A stretch of 28,769 nucleotides of DNA from Haplomitrium mnioides. Lineage: Eukaryota; Marchantiophyta; Haplomitriopsida; Calobryales. The stretch's first letter is position 1. The number at the start of each line of letters is the position of its first letter. The DNA is taken from NCBI GenBank assembly GCA_049999725.1, contig JBNGIS010016142.1:1-28769 (forward strand), given 5' to 3'. The position numbers and the translations under genes were made by a program. The notes under the pieces were generated by a model that had not been told where the DNA came from, did no database searches, and saw only the letters and a list, made by a program, of their open reading frames with translations. This document shows, piece after piece, positions 7,797-18,329 of the stretch.

Positions 7797-10610
7797 TTAC
7801 ATCAGCTGATTTGCAGCCCTATCCTCTTCAGAAGGAATGGTCTCATCTAAATCAATTGCTCGAGAAGCTTCAACATTTGTAGTCGCTAGAGAGTCATGCG
7901 GAGACTTTCCAATCCCAAAAATCGTAACAAAATCACCAGAGGCACTCGCAATATCAGGAGGAGTATGCTTCTTATGGTATGCATATACTATCTACAATTT
8001 AGCTACATTGGATGGCAAAGAAGCAATCGTAAAAAATCTATGAGGAATATAGATAGACTGACGTCTATCATATTCTACGGTGATGCAATTTTACATCAGC
8101 TTTAAAGTAGGTTTGTACCGAACCGAGAGCAAAGATCTAAGAGCCAATCTTGCTCTATTGATAAATGATCAATGAAAAAATTGTACAAAGCCTAAGGCTT
8201 TTGGTAAACATTCATAGGTTCATCATCTCATGGATGTTTAAGCTTCGTCGATACAACAAGGCAACTCAACACACTCTGTATAATTTGGCGAGGACGACCA
8301 GTGGCATTATCAACTTGCAAGTTGAAGAGCTTCATGCTCCACTTGCCCTCCTTTGTTCAGTAGCCAACTGTCCAATACTTGTGGGCATGAGCGATTATAA
8401 GACCACTCGAATGACGAATATTACTTTTGTCTCTGTAGTAACAAAAACAAACACATGAGACAAAGGAAAAAAGTAAAGGAAAAATAAAATAAATGAAATA
8501 TTAGATTAAAAAATAAAACTACAACTTACTAGACCCCAAGGCCGATGGCGTAGCAAACCTCTAGTAAAGCATCCTCACAATGCCAAATTGTTGCGAAGAG
8601 TAGATAATAACAAAAGACCAAAACTGGGACGTTGTAGCATGCGCAAAAGAAGAAACCATATAAAAAATATCAGGCTTTGTGATGGGTTTCGAATCATCAT
8701 ACTTGCATTCCTTAAAGTTATAATTATAAGGAATATTAGCAATAGCCAAAGTGAAACATCTTGGTTTCACTAAGCCCTTCAATTGTTGAGTATTAGACTC
8801 CTCATTGACTTGATAAATTGCCATGTTGAGTCCGTCAACATAGGACATTAAGTCCTCATCTTGCTCTTTAGGCCCTCCTTTGGTTGAAAGGGCAGCAACT
8901 TCATTTAATTGTCTTGTCTTCCATTCTCTTGCTTTCTGGCAGTGGAGCGGAAAAGCAAGGGGTAAGAGACAAGAGTTGTGGCTTGATCTTCATCAACAAG
9001 AGCTTCTTCAACCCCCAATTTTTCTTCACCCTTTAGTAGTGGCCGTAATGTTTTTGGCCAGCTACTATTTGAACGTTTTTTTGCCTTGTAAAATGCACGG
9101 AGAAACAAGCTAGACTAAAAAACACAAAAACTTGTAGTAATTGGCAAGAAGAGACTAAGTTGCCATGCACGGATGGACTCTCAAGAGTCCTTGTGTGCAT
9201 ATACTCCACGGTCTCAAGGGGTTGGGACTTTGGAGTTCCTACACGCATGATCTTCTGAAGCAAATTGAAAACAAATTTAAAATCAGAATTAAAAAAAAAA
9301 AACACTTACCAATAATTTCTCAAAACTTGAATAAAATGATGACATTTTTGACTCTTCGATGTGTGATTTTTGACTCTTCGATGGTTTGTAGTACACCTCT
9401 CAGCAAAAAGTCTTCACCATCACCGCCAAAACCTTGTGTCTCTCCAATTCACAAGACATCTCTTTGATCAAAAGCTTTCCAGCTTCAACATGTTTCAAAA
9501 CCAAGATTTTTATTTCATCCGAAAGACCCTAAAGTGACCTCCAATGTGTCCACTTCAAGTCATCTATTCTCAAAGAACCTTTGACCTTTGGCTTCTGACC
9601 CTTCACCAAGTTCTTCCCCCACATTGAAAAAATGCTCTCTTGCAACTCCCAAAGCTCTCCACTTCTAAAAGCAAGTTGGAATTAATTGTCTTGAGAAGTG
9701 ATGGTCTTCTCAAGAGTAGACTTTGGTTTTATCTCCAAAGTCTCAAGCACTAACTCTCTTTTCAATTTTTGGGATGACACCATCCCACTCTCAATGTACC
9801 TTTGATGCCAATATTCAACCTTCTAAATTGATGTCATTTCCAACCTATATTGGTTGTAATTGTCATCTGTTGCAAAAATACGGGCTTCTATTGGTGGCAA
9901 GCCCATGTACACAAAATAGTTACAGAACGACAATATTGGATTCTTTGCTCCATATTTTGTGATTAAAAGTTGCCTTGCGGCATCACTATGATTGCCACCT
10001 GCAATCTTGTACATGTACTTGTCAGGGTTCCTAAGATCAAACTCTGACTTATCTTTCAACCCGCACTTCAAGTCCACCACAATGATAAAAAAACTATGCA
10101 TACTTATTGGTGAGCATTCTCTACGCCAAAAGCTCAACAAAGTCTTCATTCAACCTTCTAATCTAGAATGGCCCTTAGTTGTTCATTCTAGGTTTTGGAA
10201 GGTTTAAATTCTCAAGCCAAATTGTAATAGTTTCTTCACAGACTCTACACCACTAGATTGCATGCTCCCGAATTTTGCTCTTGTCTTCTTAAGACACTGT
10301 CTGAGGATTCATCTGCTCTTGCTCTTAGAATGTCTGAAGCCCCTTGTGAGATTACCTTTTTGCTCTAGACGTTGGAGCCTGCATTGGCTCCGGCTCTTCT
10401 TCCTCGTCAGAGCTACTCATAGTTGAAGATAGGGGACGACAGAAGATGAATTGACAAGAGATGGGGAGGGTACTAGCTCCTCTTCAGAAGGTGGGAGAGG
10501 CACTAGCTTTTTTTGGGGTAAAGCTTGCTTTTTCTTTTTTGGAACCTCGACTTGCTCCACTTGTTTCTCTTTTTACAAGTACACATTCCACTTGTTGCTT
10601 CAACAGTCAT
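7797..10610 (-). pseudogene. ParB-like domain fused to beta-class DNA methyltransferase, spliced, broken (copy A)
   Basis: Four exons are inferred: 10610-10356, about 10300-9310, 9114-8530 and 8432-7797, with introns starting GTAATC, GTAAGTG and GTAAGTTG. Exon 1 starts at the ATG at 10610 and is charged (PKKKKQ, then SSSDEEEEPEP). Exon 2 holds IRRLNEDFVELLA, IAGGNHSDAARQ (about 10005-9970) and VYMGLPPIEARIFA, as in ParB/sulfiredoxin folds, then a helical region with FQLAFRSGELWELQ and KGQKPK. Exon 3 carries FTLAIANIPYNYN (NIPY at 8737-8726, motif IV) and FWSFVIIYSSQQFG. Exon 4 carries YQKP (about 8204-8193, motif X) and DLCSRFGT (8137-8114, motif I). The order IV-X-I is that of beta-class N4-cytosine/N6-adenine DNA methyltransferases. 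Several stops, a frameshift at a poly-T run near 10090 and a lost C near 8956 make it non-functional. Splice sites are inferred by eye. Confidence 0.78.
9160..9260. repeat. palindromic repeats inside an intron of the ParB-methyltransferase gene (copy A)
   Basis: Degenerate units such as CATGCACGGATGGACTCTCAAGAGTCC and GTTCCTACACGCATGATC lie in the intron between exons 2 and 3 (about 9309-9115). Copy B has a much longer array at the same place (about 28430-28750), so the position is conserved while the array length changes. Confidence 0.65.
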
Positions 10611-11560
10611 CGTAGCCACTGTTGGATGTGGCACAAGTTGCTAAATGCGAATTCTTTGTTTGACTTTCAAAAGTCTGATTGATATTGCAAGTTTAATCAA
10701 GTCCATTTTTACTCGCTTTGAGTCCAAGTATACGTTGATAAAATCATACAAGAATAGAAATAACTAGAGAAAATAAAAGCAATGTCAAAGACTTGAAAAG
10801 TTTCAAAAGTTCAGAAAAAGACTATGAGAATTTCAAGCTTTGAACTTAGCAACGAGCTGTAGCATAGTCCAGGCACAAAGGGCCTCGGGAGTCCTTGTGT
10901 GCGAGAACTCCCAAGTTTAAGCGCACATGAACTATGGAGTCCCTGCGCACAAGGACTGAGGAGTCCATGCATGCATGGACTCGGAGTCCTTGCTTGCATG
11001 GACTCCAAAGTTTGTGCAGAAAAAAACATACAAAAAATAGTTTTGTGATCTTTTTTTGCCGTCATTGAAGGCAGCCTGCAAGTCCTTTGTAAATGGGTCC
11101 TTCGTTTTCATCTCGCTGAAGCATAATCTTTTCTTTGAGGCCTTGAAGAGGGTAATGCTATCCTCTCACTGCACAAGCAGCCCGATGTGGGCTCTGTGCC
11201 CCTCCCGAATCATGGTTATTTGGACCAAAATGCCCATGTTGAATTTTTCACCTTCACCCACAAAAAGGTTTAGGTGATGATCAATGTCTTTTATGGTTCT
11301 GCAACAAACTAGTCATTCAAATCCTAGTTTTTGAGGCTCTTAAACCTTTAGAACATCTGAATACCTAAAAGGCGTTAGTTGAGCTGGTTTGGGAGCATTA
11401 GTCTATGATGCAATTTTCTCGGAAGTAAAAACTAATAAAATTTGAGAGCAAAAATGTAGCGAACAAAAGTTCATAAAAAGAAAAAGCTTGAACAAGAAGT
11501 TGCAAAATAAATTGCAAAAATGATGAAATCAAGTTGGACCTCTCTATGAGATTGGGAAAT
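10611..11560. other. intergenic region between the two divergent T genes
   Basis: This stretch separates the start of the minus-strand ParB-methyltransferase gene from the plus-strand DUF7869-like gene and should hold their promoters. Apart from the palindromic array at 10875-11010 I see no coding pattern. The frames at 10811-11065 and 11056-11277 have no recognisable features, the first being mostly the repeat array read as protein. Confidence 0.5.
10875..11010. repeat. palindromic array, 23-24-bp unit
   Basis: Consecutive units GAGTCCCTGCGCACAAGGACTGAG, GAGTCCATGCATGCATGGACTCG and GAGTCCTTGCTTGCATGGACTCC run from about 10940 to 11008, with decayed units before. GAGTCCATGCATGCATGGACTC is a perfect 22-base palindrome apart from its shared centre, so single strands would fold into hairpins. 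It sits in the intergenic region upstream of the ParB-methyltransferase gene. Confidence 0.85.
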
Positions 11561-11699
11561 CTTCAAGGTCCGAATTTTTTTTGGAGGAATCTAGCAAAGA
11601 TTCCTCCATCAATCAATATTTCTTTGGAGTTATAGCCAAAGCACCAATCATGTTACGAAAACATTTCCTTATATTCAAGATATTGATGAAGTTTTTGTT

Positions 11700-13660
11700 T
11701 TGGCATAGTCCAACTCTCCCAATGTTTAAAGTGATCTTCATCATTCGAAAACTTATTTTGAAGAAACAAACAATATTCTAAAAGATGCTCAACATTTTGA
11801 AGTCGATGAATCATCCTCGATGGTTGGATCACCCTACGAGCTGAATTGACCGACACTCCATAAGAATTCTTTGTCTAGGCTAAAACCAAAATGGGTAAAC
11901 ACTTTACATGAAAGTTCTTTGCAGAAAGTCCATCATGACAAGAGCTTTGTGAAGAAAAAGCTCAATTCAATATCAATTTTAAAATCAAGGAGAATTTCAT
12001 GTTGTCGAAATAATTGTTTATTGTTGTGCAAGGCAAATTTTTTGAAAACTGTGAGAGAAACGTATTTTTTACAAAGCATGAATAATCAAGATATCACACT
12101 GCAATATGGAATTCCAAGAAAGGACTCCAATATTGATAATCGGTTCACTCTGCCTAGCAGTACCATTGTCTGTAGAAGAGTTTTTAAATTATTATTATCA
12201 ATAGGGAATGATAGAAATGAAAGGATTCAAAATCTCAAAAATGCATGGAGGCATTTTAGAGGCATTTTTGGAAATAGAGAATTAATTGCTAAAGGAGTAT
12301 TTGTTTGTGAATGGATGGAAAATTTTTTCCAAGGACATTGCAAGAGAATGTTCACTCACAAATTTTATAACTTGCCCAATAATTTTACAAAATGGAAAGT
12401 TTACAACTACTACACAACTTATTTGAGTGAGAAAGATCTTGATTGCATTCTTAGTTTTCCCGATTTTACAAAACATTGGAGAGCTCATTTTCCAAATGTT
12501 AAAATTCCAAAACGCAATAGATTCGATGTTTGTGAAACATGCAAAGAAATAAAATCATTGCGAGAAAAATCTGTCTTGGAGTCTGACAAAGGTAACAAAT
12601 TTCTTCTCTTTTGAAACCTTTGGCTAATCCATGCTTTTTTTTTCAAGACTCAAAGCTAAAGATGTTATGCTTTCTCAACTTAGTGCAAAAGATATTTGTT
12701 TTGTTAAATTTTTCAACAAAAAAGATTTGAGTAAAATAAACCTTAGCAACTCGAGTTGTGAGAATATAGTCTATGCTTGCATAGGGTATGTTGCTTTTAG
12801 TTGAATCCAAGCCTTGTCGATAGTCCATTAAGGCAAGTAAATGAATCTGATTGTTGGAGGTGACATTTGCTTTGCACTGAGTTTTGCATTTGTGCTTTGA
12901 TCAAGAACTCGTTGCTAGATAAACAATAACAAGAATCATTTTTGTTATTTGCAAATGCTATACCTGCATAGGTTTTGTTCTTGTTTCTTTTCAAATCTAG
13001 TCCTAATAGCAAGCAAGCAAGTTAGGATATTGGTGTTGTTACTTTTGGTCCTATACGCGTACAAGATTAGTTATGTTCTCCACTAATCTTCTACACGCCT
13101 ATGATCAATTATTGTCTCCACAGATCCTATGTACGCATAGGATCTGTTATTTTTTTTTAATCCTTTGCAAATAAATAGTCCAAGCTAACTTTGAAATTGA
13201 AGTTCCAGTTTGTGACCCTTTGTGCAAAAATCTTATTTTTCATTTTTCAAAACTTTTGCTTAAAAAAAGTCAAAGACAAGTATTTTTCACCGTTACAAAT
13301 CCAAACATTTGTTTAAGCAGATTTGAATATCTTTAAAACCAGAGGTTGTCTTTTGAAGTTTGAAGTTTTAAAGTACTAAAATATTTTTATCTCTTTCGTG
13401 TTTTGTGATGATGCAGTCAAATATAATCGCCAATTGTTTCTTCATTGTGACTAACAAATGAAAGAAAGAACAAAACCATCAAAGAAAATGTTATGCTGAT
13501 GGTCAAAAAGTACTTGGGAATTGTCATTGATGGAATGGATAAGAAGAAAACAGCTATTCCACACTGGACTTCGCCACCAAAAAACATTGATAAAGATTGT
13601 TTGGTGGGTGTGCATGTTGTTAGTGTCTTAATATTTAATCATGCTCTTTCTTTAAGAATC
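11700..13660 (+). pseudogene. DUF7869-like transposon protein, spliced, broken (copy A)
   Basis: Exon one is open from 11871 (a TTG codon, so not a natural start) to 12591; the frame continues upstream through a TGA at 11847 (HSKTYFEETNNIL...), so the true start is earlier and lost. It carries RRISCCRNNCLL (about 11988-12023), a cysteine motif, then KRNRFDVCETCKEIKSL (CETC at 12531-12542). The junction AAAG|GTAACA at 12591/12592 and ATGCAG at 13411-13416 bound an 825-bp intron. Exon two (13417 on) contains a TAA and a frame change, then GIVIDGMDKKKTAIPHW (about 13517-13567) and CLVGVHVVSV. This series (CC..C, C..C, IDGMD.KKT.iPH, hV.gV) matches the conserved DUF7869-type proteins found in many eukaryotic transposons as I know them; a transposase role is inference. 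The C-terminal part is not visible. Confidence 0.65.
13055..13145. repeat. palindromic repeats within the DUF7869-like gene intron
   Basis: Three related units about 40-45 bp apart share a core like CCTATGTACGCATAGG followed by a GATCTGTTAT or GATTAGTTATG tail and CTCCAC. The last unit, GATCCTATGTACGCATAGGATC, is an inverted repeat with 9-bp arms. They lie in the inferred intron 12592-13416. Confidence 0.7.
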
Positions 13661-13989
13661 TTATTGTACATTGTGTACCTTCAATTATATTGTAATTTAA
13701 GAGTATTATTTTGTAAAGTACCTGAGAATGTTGTGAAGGAATTTGTTGAATTTATCTGCCACCTTGAACTTTTTAGTGTAAATCATTCCAAGTTGAATGT
13801 TTTTCTCTATGAATGAAACTTGAATCTTTAATTAATACTTTGATTTGGTTTGTAAAATATTTTCTTATTCAAAATGTAGACATGTTCTTTCCTTCTTTAC
13901 TGCTTGCTAGAAGAGTTTAATGTTTTTTAATTGCTAAAGCATCTGCCCAAATTGGCTACTTATCTTTTGCTTGTAAGGACTTTGATATA

Positions 13990-14247
13990 AAACTAGAAAC
14001 CTTTGGCGCGCTTTGACTCATATGTAGAGCTTTATACCTATTTTATTTTTTTATTTTGAATTAGAAAATGAAATCTTTAGCGTGCTTAGAGTTTGTTGTG
14101 AAAAATAGAACCTTTAGCACTTGTATCCTTGGTTGTAGAAGTCTGAACCCTATGCATGCATAAACTTTGATTCGCAAGTCGAAACCTCATGCGTGCAAAA
14201 ACTCTGTTGCGGAACGTAAAACCTAAGTTTAGGATAGTCTTTGTTGT
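13990..14247. repeat. decayed palindromic repeats, about 45-50-bp spacing
   Basis: Loosely repeated blocks such as ACCCTATGCATGCATAAACTTTG and ACCTCATGCGTGCAAAAACTC precede the clean 52-bp array and share its palindromic core, so they look like its older flank. Confidence 0.6.
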
Positions 14248-14454
14248 GGAGTGTTCGGATGTTGAGCTCAGATTCCTATGTGCGCATAAACTTTGGGGTG
14301 GAGTGTTTAGATGGTGAGGTCGGATTCCTAAACTGGCATAGACTTTGGGGTGGAGTGTTCAGATGTTGAGCTTGGATTCCTATGCACGCATAGACTTTGG
14401 GGTGGAGTGTTCAAATGTTGAGCTCGGATTCCTATGCACGCATAGACTTTGGGT
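14248..14454. repeat. 52-bp tandem repeat, four units
   Basis: Units begin at 14248, 14300, 14352 and 14404, each GGAGTGTTCRGATGTTGAGC followed by TCGGATTCCTATGCACGCATAGACTTTGGGGT with few changes. Each contains the palindromic core CTATGCACGCATAG (CTATGTGCGCATAA in unit one; AAACTGGCATAG in unit two). The clean units suggest recent expansion. The frame at 14345-14611 is this repeat read as protein. Confidence 0.92.
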
Positions 14455-14459
14455 AGGAA

Positions 14460-15022
14460 GTCCAAGTCTTCCACATGTTTTACTTCTTATGTACCACCCT
14501 CAAGCTTTTACATACAAAGACGACCATGTAGAACTTAGACTCAACATTGGTCAAAGACTTTATACACTTGTCAAAGGCTCTCTTGTAGAACTCAAAACCT
14601 ATATTTGGTAGACTATAGTCAAAAACTTGGAGATATTTCTTGTTTGCACTCTTAATTAAATCTTCTTAGCCACCGCTTTTTTTATTTTGAGCTATGACTC
14701 CTTTATGTATATTTTTCTCTAAGTTATAAAATATTTTTAATTGTTGAAACCTTCTTTTTTATGCCCATTTTAACCTTTGCGTGCATGAATTTTCAACTAC
14801 AAAAAAAGCTTGTTTTTTTGCTTGAACTTAAAAAATAGAGCTCATAAATCCATGCAATGTTTCCTTTTCTTGGTTTTTGTGTCTAGGATTCCAAACTCAT
14901 TCCCTTGCTTTCTAGTTTGCTTGGGCATTTTTGTCATGTTTCTTATTTTTTTATTCAAAAAATAAGTTTTCAAGAGCACCACATCTATGTGTGCACAGAG
15001 TTTGTGCAACCAAACTTATTTC
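14460..15022. other. T right-side AT-rich non-coding sequence
   Basis: I see no gene, long repeat or RNA feature here. The region connects the 52-bp array to the conserved right-end block at 15023-15373. Confidence 0.5.
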
Positions 15023-15373
15023 AAAATAACTTATTTTGACGTGTATTTGAATTATTGGGCTTCAAAGTGTAATCAACAATAAATGCAAGTTTTTTGTGAA
15101 AACATACCATAATTTTTACACTTTTCATCGATTTCAAGATTTCCAATATTTTCATAAAACTAAGAATATTGTTTGATTTTGCACAATTAAATTGACTGTT
15201 GCTATATCATGCTTGTTAAAACAATAAAAAATAAAGCTCAAAAACTCACATACTTTTTGTTTTTTTTTAAATAGCCTCATTTCTTTGTTTTTTGAAAAAT
15301 AACCACATTTTTTTCTTGTATTAAAAAAAGGTTCATGTTTTGAGTAGCCTGTTCTTGGTTCAAAGTAGCGGCT

Positions 15374-16912
15374 GTTAATAGTTTTCTTTTATACCTCTCT
15401 AGAATATTCACAACAAATAACTAAGAATACAAAACACTAACACTCACACTGCTCTTGGAACATCATGATCCTACAAAGAAAATGATTACGATAGACTCAA
15501 AAAACTCCACAGAATGTAGAAACACAAAACAACAACACAATAACTGAGAACTCCACTCTAGTTTGTGGCTAATTCGCTTTGAATGTCTTGATATTCTTTG
15601 GAGCCGATTCTTGATTGTGCCTCTTTTCCCACATGAACGTCTTCTTTAGCTTTGTTGAGTTTTTAGACCTTCTTTGTAACTCGTCAGGTAGTTAAGCTCC
15701 TAAATTCAACATTTGTATTTTTGTTGAAATCTTGTTTTCTCATTTGTATTAGGTTGCCTCAAGGTCAGCATTGCGACCACTCCATCTTCTGTCTAACTTC
15801 TTCAATAGCAATTGCTCTTCACTGGATGGTATGATATACTCCGTCTCAACATTTTTTTCAAGATTTCATCTATATTCTTGCCTTTCCACTAGTACATTCA
15901 CCATTGTCTTTGGAACCTTCCTATTTAATCAATTTTGATGACCAAGATTGCTGGGGAGCAACCAAAAGAATCTGGTTGCCTTGATATATTTTGAAATTTG
16001 GAGAGCTTCAAAAAGAGGAGGGATTGAAGAACTAAAGCTATGTGCTTGAGAGAACAGAGAGCGAATAGCAATGAGGAAAAAGGAGAGAAGAAGAAGAAGA
16101 ATAGAGAAAGAAGGAGAGCGAACTTGGTTATTCCTCTCCTTTTGTACTCGACATTTAGACTTAACATAACAAAAACAGAAACAGGAACTCGACTTACATA
16201 AAGACTTCATTTTCAGAAGTACACACCCTTTTTGATAACTTTTTCTGATAGTTATCTAAGTATCACTTAAGATTTTTGGTAGCTTGCATTTTGTTGATAT
16301 GATCATCTCCTAATGTGTCTAGTATAGTCAATTGTTCAAATCTACTACATATCTATTATAGTACATGAATTTCTACAAGCTACAAATGCTCTTAGTTTGC
16401 TATTATATGTCAATGTTGCTTTTGGAAATTGTTTCTATGTCGATGCTGAGTCGATGTTATGCTGATGTAGGTTCTTCAGAGCTCTACTTTGTGTAATTGA
16501 ACACTCCTTGATCATGGTTTGAACTCCATCTCTAGTTGCAATAGATCCTTTGGTTTAAGCTTGAGCATCCCATGCGAAAGATTAATTTTTCAAACATACA
16601 CGAGATGACTAAGGTATTGGGGAAATCATATCGGAAAATGCAAGAGAGACAAATATCAGAACCAAAATGAAAAAACAATAGACAAAACATAAAAAAAACC
16701 AATAACAAGGACAAAATCAAAGAAAAGAATGTCACACATAGTAAATTTTGACTCGATTGGGATTCACTAGTGTAGTAAAGGCATGTCCATCAAGTGTGGC
16801 AAGGCTCAGATTTCCATGAGGATGGACAAAGGTTACTCTATAAGAACTAAACTAGTGAGTAGTGAGTTTCAAAGCAAAATAGATGAATCTCATGTCAAAA
16901 GCTAGGACCAAG
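15374..16912. other. unassigned region between T copy A and the gypsy RNase H
   Basis: For the minus-strand gypsy element this is where integrase, the polypurine tract and the 3' LTR should lie. I find none of them: no zinc-binding or DDE integrase pattern and no match to LTR I or II. The first bases read TGTTAATAG, so the T terminus is again followed by TGTT, as at LTR II. The minus frames at 15925-16210 mostly translate a GAAGAAGAAG-rich stretch and are not convincing genes. Confidence 0.5.
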
Positions 16913-18128
16913 TCATTCACTTGAAAGGATCTCTCTTTGATGGTTCAGGGAATGATGATCGACAATACAAACGAATTGATAGTCAAGGAGATAGTGTCTA
17001 AATTTCCTAACAACGTGGATCATTCCTAATACTTTGCTCTCTGTGATTGAGTAATTTCTCTCGACAAGGCTAAGTTTCTTGTTGCGTAATAGATTGGGCA
17101 CTCTTTTTCTTCTTGCATTTAAGCCAAGATTGCTCTAATTAAGGTCGAGGATGTGTTAACCATCACAAGAAAGAGAATTGTCCAGCCTATTGAAGATAGG
17201 AATGGAAAGGAGGCAAGAATATCCTTGAGTGTTTGAAAAGCATGCTGACATTCAACTGTCCAGACAAAGGGGACCAAGTATCAGATCATGGAGTAGAGAG
17301 GGGGGCAACCCGAGCAGAGTCCTTACAGTATCAATGGTAATAAACTAACTTCTCGAGGAAATGTTGCAGCTGCTTGACTGTATGTGGGGCTGGAAGCCCA
17401 AAGATGATACTAACCTTGGCATGATCTAGGTGGAGACCGGCTTCCAAAACTACATGTCCAAGGAGAATGCCGATTGGCACAAAAAATTTGCATTTCTTGG
17501 GATTGAGAAAAATCCCGAATTTACGACAACATAGAAAGACATCTTCAAGGTGATGTAGGTAGTGGGTTATCGTGCCAGAGATTGTAAAGCCATCCAAATA
17601 GATCTCTAGACACTTATCAGAGCCATGTAGAAGAGATTCAAAGGCCATGAGCATAATTCTCTGGAATCCACTTGAGGTATTGCATAATCTAAAGACTAGT
17701 TTGTTGTAATAGTAACAACCACAATGTGTGGTAACAGTCATTAGTAGTCAAGAATCCGGGTGAGTTGTAATCTGGTTGTATCCCAAGAATTCGTCAAGAA
17801 AGCTGTAGCATTCATGCCCTACTACGTTGTCCAAGATGGTGTCAATGAATGGGATGGGAAAGGGCTCCATGATAGTGGCTGAATTTAGACCCTTAAAATC
17901 TCCACACACACAAGCTGAACCATTAGGTTTGGGGACCACTACAATGGGAGAAACCCAATGTGTCAACCCTGTATGTGATATAATGCCATTGTCAAGCATT
18001 TTGGAAAGATTAGCTTGCACTAACTCTGCATACTTTGGGTTCAACCGATATGGATGTTTTTGGATTGGCTTAATGTCGAGCTGTAATTTGATTTGATACT
18101 GGTATATGGATGGAGGAATGCTAGTCAT
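16913..18128 (-). pseudogene. Ty3/gypsy reverse transcriptase and RNase H, broken
   Basis: Read from 18128 downward. The RT begins with LDIKPIQKHPYRLNPKYAELV, WVSPIVVVPKPNGSACVCGDF and GLNSATIMEPFPIPFID, then SFLDEFLGYNQI (first catalytic Asp kept). After a small break near 17745 it continues with NTSSGFQRIMLMAF and EIYLDGFTI, where the usual YxDD reads YLDG, losing the second Asp. The connection and RNase H follow: PFVWTVECQHAFQTLKDIL (about 17270-17215), then SLVERNYSITESKVLGMIHV and FRHYLLDYQF ending VDHHSLNH (to 16913). Gypsy identity follows from the PR-RT-RH order and these motifs. The integrase is missing. Likely the internal part of the element whose 5' LTR is at 24485-26084. Confidence 0.9.
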
Positions 18129-18329
18129 CTCATCATACTCCCAAGCAAATACATCAATGTATCAATTTATGAGCTCTAGAAACTGAGAATGGGAGGGAGG
18201 ATCCAACTTTTCATAAATTTTCAATCTTTTGTACGACTCAAGAATCACAAGTAGATCAACAAACAAAACATCCATGAAATTATATAGGGAAAATAGGGAA
18301 CCAAAGAAATCATACTCATCAGAAGAATA

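Larger units (their letters stand above)
6865..15373. mobile_element. T element copy A, about 8.5 kb, with short inverted termini
   Basis: The left end is AACCGCTACT (6865-6874; AGCCGCTACT in copy B at 26084) and the right end AGTAGCGGCT (15364-15373), its inverse. Using copy B for the left end, the match extends to 13 bases, AACAGCCGCTACT. Inside are a minus-strand ParB-methyltransferase gene (7797-10610), a plus-strand DUF7869-like gene (about 11700-13660) and several palindrome arrays. The right edge is confirmed by copy 0, whose homology also stops after AGTAGCGGCT. A TIR DNA transposon is the simplest reading, but no convincing target-site duplication is visible, and the fixed neighbourhood with a gypsy LTR leaves other readings open. 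Confidence 0.65.

Noticed and set aside
15925-16210. Hydrophobic minus frames resembling membrane segments
   Set aside because: They translate GAAGAAGAAG-type simple sequence into Leu/Phe/Ser runs; two frames give the same look.
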